Origin: Oceaniglobus trochenteri | GTDB taxonomy: Bacteria; Pseudomonadota; Alphaproteobacteria; Rhodobacterales; Rhodobacteraceae | DNA length: 64,000 nt | Direction: 5' to 3' | Assembly (NCBI RefSeq): GCF_020529025.1 | Contig: NZ_JACNMM010000002.1 | Span: 372,001 to 436,000 of the forward strand | Shown: piece by piece, positions 33,130 to 41,911 of the stretch | How positions within the stretch are numbered: the stretch's first letter is position 1 | Layout of the letters: every line of letters starts with the position of its first letter | Program-made: the position numbers and the translations under genes | Notes under the pieces: model-generated | The model's database searches: none | What the model was told of the DNA's origin: nothing | Seen by the model: the letters and a program-made list of their open reading frames with translations, nothing else

Positions 33130-36100
33130 ATGTCGATCTATGCCAGCATCTATCACCTGACCCATTACAAGTATGACCGCCCGGTCACCCTTGGCCCGCA
33201 GATCATCCGCCTGCGCCCCGCCCCGCACAGCCGCACCCGGGTCATCTCGCATTCGCTGAAGGTGTCGCCGCAGCCGCATTTCGTGAACCACCAGCAAGAC
33301 CCCTACGGCAACTGGCTGGCGCGCTACGTCTTTCCCGAACCGGTGCGCGAGCTGAAGATCAAGGTGGACGTGACCGCCGACATGTCGGTCTACAACCCCT
33401 TCGATTTCTTCGTCGAAGGCTTTGCCGAACACTGGCCCTTCGAATACCCCGAGGATATCCGCCCCGACCTGTCGATCTACATGACTCCCGAACCGGCAGG
33501 GCCCAAGCTGGCCGAGTTTCTGGCCAGCGTGCCGCGCGAAAAGACCCCGATCAACGATTTCATCGTCGCGCTCAACACCCGCCTGTCGCGCGAAATCGGC
33601 TATGTCATCCGCATGGAGCCGGGCGTGCAGACGCCCGAGGAAACCTTCACCACCGGCAAGGGGTCGTGCCGCGATACCTCGTGGTTGCTGGTGCAGGCGC
33701 TGCGCCATCTTGGCTTGGCCGCGCGTTTCGTCTCGGGCTACCTGATCCAGTTGAAACCCGATCTCGAGGCGCTGGACGGTCCATCCGGCACCGACAAGGA
33801 TTTCACCGACCTGCACGCCTGGGCCGAGGTCTACCTGCCCGGCGCGGGCTGGGTGGGGCTTGACCCGACCAGCGGCCTTCTGGCCGGCGAATCCCACATC
33901 CCGCTGGCCGCCACGCCCCACTACCGCAACGCCGCGCCGATTTCGGGCATGGCCAGCTTTGCCGAGGTCGACTTTGCCTTCGACATGAGCGTGAAGCGCG
34001 TGGCCGAACACCCCCGCATCACCAAGCCCTTTTCGGAAGAGGCCTGGCGCGACCTGAACGCCCTGGGCGCCAAGGTCGACAAGGCTCTGGAGGATGGCGA
34101 CGTGCGCCTGACCATGGGCGGCGAGCCGACCTTCGTGTCCATCGACGATTTCGAGGCGGACGAGTGGAACACCGGCGCCGTCGGCCCCACCAAGCGCGTC
34201 TTCGCCGACAAGCTGATCCGCCGGTTGCAACAGCGTTTCGCGCCCGGCGGCTTCCTGCACTACGGGCAGGGCAAATGGTATCCCGGCGAAACCCTGCCGC
34301 GCTGGACCTTCAGCCTCTACTGGCGGGGCGATGGCAAACCGGTGTGGAAGAACCCCGACCTGATCGCCGAAGAGGAAGGCGCCGGAACGGCGACGCCCGA
34401 TGAGGCGCGCGCGCTTCTGGAAGGCATGGCCAAGGTGCTGGGCGTGCCCGACGAAAACGTTACCCCCGCCTATGAAGACCCGGCCGAGTGGATCATCAAG
34501 GAAGGCAACCTGCCCGAAAACGTGACCCCGGAGAATTCCCACCTGAAAGACCCCGAAGAACGCCAGCGCATCGCGCGCGTGTTCGGCCGGGGCCTGACCG
34601 AACCTTCGGGCTTCGTGCTGCCGGTGCAGAAATGGCAGGCCCGCGCCACCGCAGGCTGGCGCAGTGAAAAATGGACCCTGCGGCGCGATCACCTCTACCT
34701 TGTGCCGGGGGACAGCCCGGTGGGCTATCGCCTGCCGCTGGGCACCCTGCCCCACGTCCCCGAGAAGGACTATCCCCACGTCATCCCGCAGGATCCTTTC
34801 GATGCCCGTCCGCCCCTGCCCGATTTCGACGGCGAAACCGATGCCGAGGCCGCGGAACGCACCCAGGCGCGCAGCAGCTTCACCGCCTCCGAGGCGACCC
34901 AGGACCGCGTCGAACAGAAGCTGGGCGAACTGGGCGGCGCCGTGCGCACCGCCCTTTCGGTTGAACCGCGCGACGGGCGGCTTTGCGTCTTCATGCCGCC
35001 GGTCGAAAAGCTGGAAGATTACCTTGAACTGGTCGCCGCCGCCGAAGCAGCGGCCGAAGCGCAGGGGCTGCCGGTGCATATCGAAGGTTACGGCCCGCCC
35101 AGCGATCCGCGCATGAACGTGATCCGCGTCGCCCCCGACCCCGGCGTGATCGAGGTGAACGTGCACCCCGCCAAGGACTGGGACGAGGTGCGCACCATCA
35201 CCGAGGCCGTCTATGACGAGGCCCGCCAGACCCGCCTGGCCGCCGACAAGTTCATGATCGACGGGCGCCACACCGGCACCGGCGGCGGCAACCACGTTGT
35301 CGTCGGCGGCGCCAGCCCGGCCGACAGCCCCTTCCTGCGCCGCCCCGATCTTCTTGCCTCGGTGGTGCGCTATTGGCAGCGGCACCCGGCGCTGTCCTAC
35401 CTTTTCTCTGGCATGTTCATCGGCCCCACCTCCCAGGCGCCGCGCATCGACGAGGCGCGCCACGATTCGCTTTACGAGCTTGAGATCGCCCTGAACCAGG
35501 TGCCCCTGCCCGGCGAAGGCGAAGCGCCCGCGCCCTGGCTGGTGGACCGGCTGTTCCGCAACCTGCTGGTGGATGTCACCGGCAACACCCACCGCGCGGA
35601 AATCTGCATCGACAAGCTTTATTCCCCCGATGGCCCCACCGGGCGGCTGGGCCTTGTCGAATTCCGCGGTTTCGAGATGCCGCCCGATCCACGCATGAGC
35701 CTGGCGCAGCAACTGCTGTTGCGCGCCATCATCGCGCGGATGTGGGCCGACCCGATCAAGGGCAACCTCACCCGCTGGGGCACCACGCTTCAGGACCGCT
35801 TCATGCTGCCCCATTTCGTCTGGGAGGATTTCCTGGAAATCCTGCGCGACCTGAAGGATCACGGGTTCGACCTGTCGCCCGAGTGGTTCAGGGCCCAGGC
35901 CGAGTTCCGCTTCCCCTTCTGCGGCGAAGTGGAATACGAGGGCGCGCATCTGGAAATCCGCCAGGCGCTGGAACCCTGGCACGTCCTGGGCGAAACCGGC
36001 GCCATCGGCGGGACCGTGCGTTATACCGACAGTTCGGTGGAACGGATGCAGGCGAAACTCACCTGTGCCGACCCCGACCGTTACATCGTGACCTGCAACA

Positions 36101-36459
36101 AGCGGCAGGTGCCCATGACCCGCACCGCGACTTCGGGGGTGTCGGTGGGCGGTGTTCGGTTCAAGGCCTGGCAACCGCCCCTCGCGCTGCACCCGGTGCT
36201 GCCGGTGGACGCGCCGCTGGTCTTCGACATCTATGACACCTGGACCGGCAAGGCCCTGGGCGGCTGCACCTATCACGTCGCGCATCCGGGCGGGCGCAAC
36301 TACGATACCTTCCCCGTCAACGGAAACGAGGCCGAGGCGCGCCGCCTGTCGCGCTTCCAGCCCTTCGGTCACAGTGGCGGCACCTGGCGCCCCGTCCCCG
36401 AAACGCCCCATCCCGAATTTCCGATGACCCTGGATCTTCGCCGGGCGCCCAACACCTGA
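33130..36459 (+). CDS. Transglutaminase-like protein fused to DUF2126
   Basis: The 1109-residue protein has an N-terminal bacterial transglutaminase-like region (residues 1-290) with triad Cys180 (G-K-G-S-C-R-D-T-S), His229 (D-L-H-A-W-A) and Asp245 (L-D-P-T-S-G). After residue 320 comes a long DUF2126 domain ([65 protein letters not shown]). DUF2126 resembles amidoligase/GCS-type folds. These fusions are predicted to cleave or form amide bonds in a peptide-modification system; the reaction is unproven. No signal peptide. The start was set at the ATG giving [13 protein letters not shown]; an in-frame start 14 codons earlier lacks support. Confidence 0.9.
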   Translation: MSIYASIYHLTHYKYDRPVTLGPQIIRLRPAPHSRTRVISHSLKVSPQPHFVNHQQDPYGNWLARYVFPEPVRELKIKVDVTADMSVYNPFDFFVEGFAEHWPFEYPEDIRPDLSIYMTPEPAGPKLAEFLASVPREKTPINDFIVALNTRLSREIGYVIRMEPGVQTPEETFTTGKGSCRDTSWLLVQALRHLGLAARFVSGYLIQLKPDLEALDGPSGTDKDFTDLHAWAEVYLPGAGWVGLDPTSGLLAGESHIPLAATPHYRNAAPISGMASFAEVDFAFDMSVKRVAEHPRITKPFSEEAWRDLNALGAKVDKALEDGDVRLTMGGEPTFVSIDDFEADEWNTGAVGPTKRVFADKLIRRLQQRFAPGGFLHYGQGKWYPGETLPRWTFSLYWRGDGKPVWKNPDLIAEEEGAGTATPDEARALLEGMAKVLGVPDENVTPAYEDPAEWIIKEGNLPENVTPENSHLKDPEERQRIARVFGRGLTEPSGFVLPVQKWQARATAGWRSEKWTLRRDHLYLVPGDSPVGYRLPLGTLPHVPEKDYPHVIPQDPFDARPPLPDFDGETDAEAAERTQARSSFTASEATQDRVEQKLGELGGAVRTALSVEPRDGRLCVFMPPVEKLEDYLELVAAAEAAAEAQGLPVHIEGYGPPSDPRMNVIRVAPDPGVIEVNVHPAKDWDEVRTITEAVYDEARQTRLAADKFMIDGRHTGTGGGNHVVVGGASPADSPFLRRPDLLASVVRYWQRHPALSYLFSGMFIGPTSQAPRIDEARHDSLYELEIALNQVPLPGEGEAPAPWLVDRLFRNLLVDVTGNTHRAEICIDKLYSPDGPTGRLGLVEFRGFEMPPDPRMSLAQQLLLRAIIARMWADPIKGNLTRWGTTLQDRFMLPHFVWEDFLEILRDLKDHGFDLSPEWFRAQAEFRFPFCGEVEYEGAHLEIRQALEPWHVLGETGAIGGTVRYTDSSVERMQAKLTCADPDRYIVTCNKRQVPMTRTATSGVSVGGVRFKAWQPPLALHPVLPVDAPLVFDIYDTWTGKALGGCTYHVAHPGGRNYDTFPVNGNEAEARRLSRFQPFGHSGGTWRPVPETPHPEFPMTLDLRRAPNT

Positions 36460-36490
36460 GCGCCTTGTGAACATAATAGTGGACTTTTGC

Positions 36491-36642
36491 CGAAAATAGG
36501 TGCATTTCACCTGCCTGAGAGGTTGACGAATCTGATGGCGTTCGTGGGAGGAGACACGAACCATCCGGCAGGCCGAAAGGTCGCAAGGATATTCGCCATC
36601 GGCACTGCCCCCGGATGTCCCCGTTTGCGCGGAATCCGGGGG
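36491..36642. ncRNA. Candidate structured RNA (either strand) with anti-Shine-Dalgarno-like loop
   Basis: A 150-base intergenic stretch folds into nested stems. AGGTG/CACCT pairs at 36498-36512. GATGGCG (36534-36540) pairs with CGCCATC (36594-36600) and encloses three elements: TTCGTG/CACGAA (36541-36546 with 36555-36560), ATCC/GGAT (36563-36566 with 36587-36590), and a GAAA tetraloop hairpin at 36571-36582. CCCCCGGAT/ATCCGGGGG (36608-36616 with 36634-36642) follows. On the minus strand the 36547-36554 loop reads TCTCCTCC, complementary to Shine-Dalgarno sequences, as in several alphaproteobacterial sRNAs. On the plus strand it would be a leader of the TolB-like gene. No class is assigned with certainty. 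Confidence 0.45.
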
Positions 36643-36679
36643 TGGTGAACCCCTTCCCCCACATCATGCGACGGATACC

Positions 36680-37507
36680 ATGCGAAGCGATCTCTGCCTT
36701 TTCGATCTGCCCACCGGCACCGTCGAAAGCCTCTTGCAGACCCCGCGCCTGATCGAGGCGCCGAACTGGTCACCCTGCGCAGGCCACCTGATCGTGAACG
36801 CCGAGGGGCGGCTTTTTCGCGTCGCACTTGGCGATCCCCGCCTTCAGCCGGTCGATACCGGCGGGCTGAACCGGTTGAACAACGATCACGGCATTTCCCC
36901 CGACGGCAAGACGCTGGTCTTCAGCGACAAGACCCAGACGGGCGAGGCCTGCATCCACACCATACCCGTGACGGGCGGCACGGCCCGGCGGATCACGCCG
37001 CAGGTGCCATCGTACTGGCACGGCTGGTCGCCCGATGGCGCCACCCTGGCCTATGTCGCGCGGCGCGACGGCCTCTACGACATTCGGACCTGCCCGGCCC
37101 GGGGCGGCCCCGAGATTTGCCTGACACGGGGGTTCGACCACGCCGACGGGCCCGACTATACCCCCGATGGTCAATGGATCTGGTTCAACGGCCTGCGCGA
37201 CGGGCAGATGAACCTCTGGCGGATGCACCCCGATGGCAGCGCCCTGGAACGGATGAGCGCGGGCGACCGTGTCGACTGGTTTCCCCACCCCTCGCCCTGC
37301 GGGGCGCATGTGCTCTACCTCTCCTATGCGCCCGGCACCCGGAACCACCCCCGCAATCGCGAGGTGCAGCTGCGCCTGATGCCCGCCAAGGGTGGCGCAC
37401 CCCGGGTTCTGCTGGATATGTTTGGCGGGCAGGGTACGATCAATGTGCCCTGCTGGGCGCCCTGCGGCACCCGCTTCGCCTTTGTCCGCTATGGGAGAGC
37501 GACATGA
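36680..37507 (+). CDS. TolB-like WD40/PD40 beta-propeller protein
   Basis: The 275-residue protein is built of repeats with the PD40 motif: NWSPCAGHLIVNAEGRLFRV, GISPDGKTLVFSDK, GWSPDGATLAYVAR, YTPDGQWIWFNG, HPSPCGAHVLYLSY and CWAPCGTRFAFVRY, giving about six blades. Unlike TolB itself it has no signal peptide or N-terminal TolB domain, so it looks cytosolic as read. Its last codons overlap the start of the di-heme cytochrome gene (ATGA), which implies a common function. The start ATG has no good ribosome binding site and is preceded by the structured intergenic region, so an alternative start cannot be excluded. Confidence 0.8.
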   Translation: MRSDLCLFDLPTGTVESLLQTPRLIEAPNWSPCAGHLIVNAEGRLFRVALGDPRLQPVDTGGLNRLNNDHGISPDGKTLVFSDKTQTGEACIHTIPVTGGTARRITPQVPSYWHGWSPDGATLAYVARRDGLYDIRTCPARGGPEICLTRGFDHADGPDYTPDGQWIWFNGLRDGQMNLWRMHPDGSALERMSAGDRVDWFPHPSPCGAHVLYLSYAPGTRNHPRNREVQLRLMPAKGGAPRVLLDMFGGQGTINVPCWAPCGTRFAFVRYGRAT

Positions 37508-38817
37508 GAACACTGGCCCTTCTGCTGATGGCCGCCGGCGCGGCCCGGGCGGGCGACCTGCCCGCGCCCGTCACCGATGCAATGTATGTCCCCGTGACCC
37601 GCGCCGAGGCCGAACTGGGCCAGCTTCTGTTCTGGGACCCGATCCTGTCGGGCAATCGCAACATATCTTGCGGCACCTGCCATCATCCCCGCTTTGGCAC
37701 CGGCGACGGGCTGGCGCTGGGGGTGGGTGAAGGCGGCATCGGCCTTGGCCCCGACCGGCGCCCCGACCCCGACAACCCACCGGAAGAGCGCATTCCGCGC
37801 AACGCCCCCGCCCTGTTCAACCTGGGCGCCCATGAATTCCGCGTACTGTTTCACGATGGCCGGGTCGAACGTGACGACACCCGCCCATCCGGGCTGCGCA
37901 CCCCCATGGAAGACGAGATGACCATGGGCTTTTCCGGTGTCCTGTCGGCGCAGACCATGTTCCCGGTGCTGAGCCAGGATGAGATGGCGGGGCATTACTC
38001 GGAAAACGACGTGGCCCGGGCGGTGCGCCTTGGCATCATCACCGGCGAGGGCGGCGCCTGGGACATCCTGAGCCGCCGGGTGGCCGAGCTTCCGGAATAT
38101 GCCCGCCGCTTTGCCGAGGTCTATCCCGAGGTCGCCGAGGGGCGGCCCATCGGGTTTACCGATATCTCCAACGCCATCGCCGCCTTCATGACCTTCGAAT
38201 GGCGCAGCGACACCGCGCTGTTCGATGCCGTGCTGCGCGGTCAGCAGGTGCTGGAGGGCGACGCCGCACGCGGCGCCGACCTGTTTTACGGCGCTGCGCA
38301 ATGTGCGACCTGCCACAGCGGACCGTTCCAGACCGACCATGGGTTTCACGCCATGGGCGTGCCGCAGTTCGGCCCGGGCAAAGCCGCCCGGTTCGAACAA
38401 CACCAGCGCGATGAGGGCCGGATGGAGGTGACGGGACGCCCCGAGGATGCCTTTGCCTTCCGCACGCCAAGCCTGCGCAACGTCGCCTTCACGGCCCCCT
38501 ATGGCCACACGGGCGCTTTTGCGGAATTGTCGGAATTCCTGAAGTTTCACGCCGATCCGCTGGAAAATAGGGCCGGCTTTGTCGCTGATGTCCAACTTCC
38601 GCCGGGCATCGGCAAGGGCCACGACATGGCGCCGCTTGAGGATGCCGCCCTGACCGACGAGATTTCGGCGGCCATCACCACGCCGCCCGTCGCTCTTGAC
38701 GCCGACGAGATCGCAGCGCTTGAGGCTTTCCTGCGCACCCTGTCCGATCCGGTCGCGGTTTTCGGGCGGCTGGGCATTCCCGAAACCGTGCCCAGCGGGT
38801 TGCCGGTGGATCATTGA
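37504..38817 (+). CDS. Periplasmic di-heme cytochrome c peroxidase/MauG-family protein
   Basis: The 437-residue protein has a Sec signal peptide (residues 1-16, ending ARA) and two c-type heme sites, C56-G-T-C-H60 and C267-A-T-C-H271. The spacing and the motifs LLFWDPILSGNRNISC, FHAMGVPQFGPG, TPSLRNVAFTAPYGHTGAF and LEAFLRTLSDP place it in the CcpA/MauG superfamily. Members reduce H2O2 or carry out long-range oxidative protein modification. Whether this one is a peroxidase or an oxidative modifier cannot be decided by eye. It is coupled to the TolB-like gene and converges on a secreted FG-GAP protein gene. Confidence 0.9.
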   Translation: MRTLALLLMAAGAARAGDLPAPVTDAMYVPVTRAEAELGQLLFWDPILSGNRNISCGTCHHPRFGTGDGLALGVGEGGIGLGPDRRPDPDNPPEERIPRNAPALFNLGAHEFRVLFHDGRVERDDTRPSGLRTPMEDEMTMGFSGVLSAQTMFPVLSQDEMAGHYSENDVARAVRLGIITGEGGAWDILSRRVAELPEYARRFAEVYPEVAEGRPIGFTDISNAIAAFMTFEWRSDTALFDAVLRGQQVLEGDAARGADLFYGAAQCATCHSGPFQTDHGFHAMGVPQFGPGKAARFEQHQRDEGRMEVTGRPEDAFAFRTPSLRNVAFTAPYGHTGAFAELSEFLKFHADPLENRAGFVADVQLPPGIGKGHDMAPLEDAALTDEISAAITTPPVALDADEIAALEAFLRTLSDPVAVFGRLGIPETVPSGLPVDH

Positions 38818-38850
38818 ACCGCCAACCGGCGCGCCCTCCGAGAGGGCGGG

Positions 38851-38886
38851 CGCCTCCGGCGGGAGTATTTCAGGCAAGAAAGAAAG
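38851..38886 (-). repeat. Dispersed intergenic repeat, extended copy 6 (reverse)
   Basis: On the plus strand this reads CGCCTCCGGCGGGAGTATTT then CAGGCAAGAAAGAAAG. It fills the gap between the converging cytochrome and FG-GAP genes and abuts the FG-GAP stop codon. The CTCC-GGCG-GGAG hairpin followed by TATTT on the plus strand could end the cytochrome transcript. Confidence 0.75.
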
Positions 38887-40425
38887 CTAGCGCCCCGCGA
38901 TCAGAAGGTCGCCTTCTCCGGTGAGGCGCAGCGTGACGCGGGCGTTGGCGTCCAGCCTGCGCCAGGGCGTGACCTGCCCGTTGTGGCGCAGCCGCACCTC
39001 GGCGCCATCGGCCTGGCCCAACCCGAAGTGGTGCGGCCCCGCCTGCCCCCCCGCATGGCCCCCGCCAACGGTGATTTCGCGCGTTTCGATCCGCCCTCCG
39101 GGAAGGCGCAGGTCGATCCAGGCGCCGACGGCGCGGGTGTTCGCCCCTTCGGCCCGCAGATCGAGCGCCAGCCAGTTGCCCACCGCCTCGGTCGCGTTCT
39201 CGTGCACCTCAAGCGGGGCGCGGCGGTTGACCACGACAAGATCAAGCCTGCCGTCGAGGTTGAGATCCACCAGCGCCGCGCCGCGGCTGCGCGCCGGGCT
39301 GGCCACCCCGGCCGCGGCCGCGTGATCGGTGAAGGGGCCATCCGGGGTGCGGATCAGCAGGTTGTTGGGGTCTTTGCTGGCGTTGCCGGGCATCTGGTCG
39401 ACATTGCCCTTGGCGATGAAGAGATCGTCCCAACCGTCGTTGTTCACGTCTCCGAACTCGGCATGCCAGCCGGTCGAGGGCCGGCCATCGTCACCGGTGA
39501 AGGGGCGCTGGACATAGCTGCCGAAACCATAGGGGGCATTTTCATAGCGCCCGCCGGGGCGTGCGAACTGAAGCAGCTGGTCGCCCATCGAGGTGAGCAT
39601 CACATCGGCCAGCCCGTCGCCGGTGATGTCGCGGCTGGCGATCCCCATGCCCCAGAGCATCAGGCGCGGCCAGCCCTCGGCCTCGGTCAGGGGCTGTAGT
39701 GTGTCGAGCGGGATCATCTGTTCCGCCCCCTCGCGCACGTAGTAATGCCTGTCGTTGCTGACCCGAAGATCGCGCCGCCCCGTGCCCGCCCAGTCAGAGA
39801 TCAGCATGGACAGCGCGCAATATCCCGGCGACAGCGCGATGGGCGCGCCATAGCGCCGCCCTTCGGGGCGCAGCAGCCGGTTGTCGTCGCAGGTGCCGAA
39901 GGGGCCTTCGGGATCGTCGCGGTCGACGTAATTGCCAAAGGCCAATGTCGGAAGGGCATTGTCCCCCTCCCAGGTGGCGGAAAAGGCGGTGGTCCAGGCC
40001 GCGCCGGGATCGACGCCCCATTCTTCGGTCGCATCGCGGAAGGTGCAATCGCCCTGCCCCCGTAGCATCACGTTGCCCCCGACACGCAGGACCACAAGAT
40101 CGAGAAGGCCGTCGCCGTCCACGTCCAGCGGATAGGCGCCCGTCACGTCGGTCAGCCCGCCCGCGTCACCAAGGGCAAAGCGCAGGGCAGCGCCGGGCGA
40201 TGCGGTGGCATTGACGAAAAGCCGGGCGGGCGCAGTGCCCCCCGCGACATAGAGATCGGGCAGCGCGTCGCCGTTGCAATCCAGAACGGCCACGCCGCCG
40301 CCCACGAAATGCTCCCACCCGCCGGAATAGATGTGCTGAACCGGAAGATCGCCGGAACGGTCGATGAACTGCACCTCGGCCATGGCCGGGCCTGCGGCAA
40401 GGGCCAGGACAAGCCAGCGGATCAT
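38887..40425 (-). CDS. Secreted FG-GAP/VCBS-repeat protein with UnbV/ASPIC C-terminus (CRTAC1-like)
   Basis: The 512-residue protein has a signal peptide (residues 1-16, ending AMA). It carries several integrin-like FG-GAP repeats with calcium loops: DCNGDALPDLYVAGG, DVDGDGLLDLVVLR, DITGDGLADVMLTSMG, DVNNDGWDDLFIAKG and DLNLDGRLDLVVVN. A C-terminal ASPIC/UnbV domain has WLALDLRAEGANTRAVGAWIDLRLPGG. This is the CRTAC1 architecture, a periplasmic or extracellular propeller of unknown ligand. Its ATG overlaps the stop of xylR (ATGA), so it is translated from the regulator's transcript. The di-heme protein gene is its convergent neighbour. Confidence 0.88.
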   Translation of the reverse strand: MIRWLVLALAAGPAMAEVQFIDRSGDLPVQHIYSGGWEHFVGGGVAVLDCNGDALPDLYVAGGTAPARLFVNATASPGAALRFALGDAGGLTDVTGAYPLDVDGDGLLDLVVLRVGGNVMLRGQGDCTFRDATEEWGVDPGAAWTTAFSATWEGDNALPTLAFGNYVDRDDPEGPFGTCDDNRLLRPEGRRYGAPIALSPGYCALSMLISDWAGTGRRDLRVSNDRHYYVREGAEQMIPLDTLQPLTEAEGWPRLMLWGMGIASRDITGDGLADVMLTSMGDQLLQFARPGGRYENAPYGFGSYVQRPFTGDDGRPSTGWHAEFGDVNNDGWDDLFIAKGNVDQMPGNASKDPNNLLIRTPDGPFTDHAAAAGVASPARSRGAALVDLNLDGRLDLVVVNRRAPLEVHENATEAVGNWLALDLRAEGANTRAVGAWIDLRLPGGRIETREITVGGGHAGGQAGPHHFGLGQADGAEVRLRHNGQVTPWRRLDANARVTLRLTGEGDLLIAGR

Positions 40426-41717
40426 TGCGCGGCCACCGGCGCGCCAGCCCCCAGCATGTCCGAGGTGGCGTGGGACAGGGCCAGCGCCGCCGCCCCCCGC
40501 GCCCAGATCATGTCGCCCCAGGCATGAATCTCGACCCGAGGCGCGGCGCGGTCGACCTGGATCCAGACGTTGTTGAGTTCGGCCATCACCTCGTCGGCAT
40601 AAAGGTAGTCATAGCGCAGCCTTTCGCCCGACAGCAGGATCAGCTCGGGGTCGAAAAGGTTGACGACATTGCCGATTCCGACGGCCAGATAGCGCCCGGC
40701 ACGGCGGAAGATCGACCGCGCGGCGCGGTTGCCGCCCTTGGCGTGATCATAGAGCTTCTCAAGTACCTGCGACATCGAGGCGACATCGGGATGCCAGTTG
40801 AGCGCGGTCGAAGCCTCGCGCACCAGGGCATAGTCGGCGACATAAGCCTCAAGGCAGCCGCGCTGACCGCAGCGGCACAAGGCGCCGTCCAGTTGCACCT
40901 TGGTGTGGCCCAGTTCCGTCCCCAGCCCCCGCGCGCCTCGATACAGCCGGTTGTTCAGCACCAGCCCCATGCCGACCCCGTGTTCGATGGTGATGACCGC
41001 AAAATTCGAAACGTCGCGCCCATCCCCGAACCAGAGTTCGGCCAGGGTAAGGATGTTGGTATCGTTCTCGATCACCACCGGGATGCCCAGGTGGTCGCGG
41101 ATCATCGCGCAAAGCGGAACGTTGGTGTCCGAGGTCAGCGGCGACCACAGCACGATCCCGAGGTCGCTGTCGATGTAGCCGGGCAGCCCGACCCCCACGG
41201 CGCAGATGTCCGACCGCTCCAGCCCCGATTTTTCCAGCGCCATGTCGATGAGCTGCGCGGCCTGGCGGCAGATCGCCTCGGGGGATTGAACCAGCGCGCC
41301 GACACCCTGGCTGATCTCGGCCAGGGGGTTGCCCGCGAAGTCGTGGATCACGGCGCTGTTGCCCACGGTCGAGAATTTCACGCCCACGACATGGCCCGCC
41401 CCGGGGCGCACCGCCAGGGCAACCGGAGGGCGGCCCCGCCCGGTTTCACCGTCGCGTGGGGTGGCCGCGATCTCGTGCAGGAACCCGGCCGCGATCAGGT
41501 CGGTCGTGACCGATGTGACCGAGGCGGGGCTGACCCCAAGATGGCGCGCCAGTTCGACCCGGGGCATCGCCCCGTAGGCGCGGACCGATTCGAACAGCGA
41601 CTGGCGCAGCGGCACCGGCGAATCGCCCGAGGGGCGCAGCGGCCCGCAGCCCTGGGGCGCGCCCGGATCGGGCGCCAGGGCGGCGTTTTCCGCTGTTGAA
41701 TTTAGTTCACCGGCCAT
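40422..41717 (-). CDS. xylR: ROK-family repressor of xylose genes
   Basis: The 431-residue ROK regulator has an N-terminal winged helix (RQSLFESVRAYGAMPRVELARHLGVSPASVTSVTTDLIAAGFL) and a sugar-kinase-like domain. That domain has the ROK motif ELGHTKV and the zinc motif C-R-C-G-Q-R-G-C-L-E-A-Y. It is divergent from xylF, and xylFHGBA follows, so it should be the xylose-responsive repressor of the operon, released by xylose or a sugar derivative. The start has GGGAG six bases upstream. The gene ends in a four-base overlap with the FG-GAP protein gene, an odd partner for a sugar regulator. Confidence 0.88.
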   Translation of the reverse strand: MAGELNSTAENAALAPDPGAPQGCGPLRPSGDSPVPLRQSLFESVRAYGAMPRVELARHLGVSPASVTSVTTDLIAAGFLHEIAATPRDGETGRGRPPVALAVRPGAGHVVGVKFSTVGNSAVIHDFAGNPLAEISQGVGALVQSPEAICRQAAQLIDMALEKSGLERSDICAVGVGLPGYIDSDLGIVLWSPLTSDTNVPLCAMIRDHLGIPVVIENDTNILTLAELWFGDGRDVSNFAVITIEHGVGMGLVLNNRLYRGARGLGTELGHTKVQLDGALCRCGQRGCLEAYVADYALVREASTALNWHPDVASMSQVLEKLYDHAKGGNRAARSIFRRAGRYLAVGIGNVVNLFDPELILLSGERLRYDYLYADEVMAELNNVWIQVDRAAPRVEIHAWGDMIWARGAAALALSHATSDMLGAGAPVAAQ

Positions 41718-41813
41718 AAGAAACTCCCACGTCCCGCCCTGTTGTGCCCGGTTTCCGGGCAGCATTTCGGCTCTGACACCAGCAGGTTACGCAGAAATCT
41801 GCATTTCGCAAAC

Positions 41814-41850
41814 TATTTATTTTGACACCTGAATTAAATATAGCCATGGT
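41814..41850 (+). promoter_or_regulatory. xylF promoter with candidate XylR operator
   Basis: TTGACA at 41822-41827 is a good -35 element; 17 bases later CATGGT (41845-41850) is a weak -10. An inverted repeat, TATTTATTT (41814-41822) and AATTAAATA (41832-41840) with one mismatch, overlaps the -35 in an AT-rich patch inside very GC-rich DNA. This arrangement suits repression by the divergent ROK regulator. The exact transcription start is not determined. Confidence 0.5.
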
Positions 41851-41911
41851 AAAGCCTCACTACGCAACTGACTGCCGCCGAAGAGCGGTGGCAGCACTCG
41901 GGAGGAAAACC

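Noticed and set aside
33112-36564. 1150-codon minus-strand frame antisense to the transglutaminase gene
   Set aside because: No domain, shadow-type composition, and it would also cover the structured spacer.
36491-36600. Glycine or c-di-GMP riboswitch
   Set aside because: Short stretches (CTCTCAGGC on the minus strand, GAAAGGTCGCAAGG on the plus strand) recall these classes, but the remaining conserved core segments are absent and the downstream gene does not fit.
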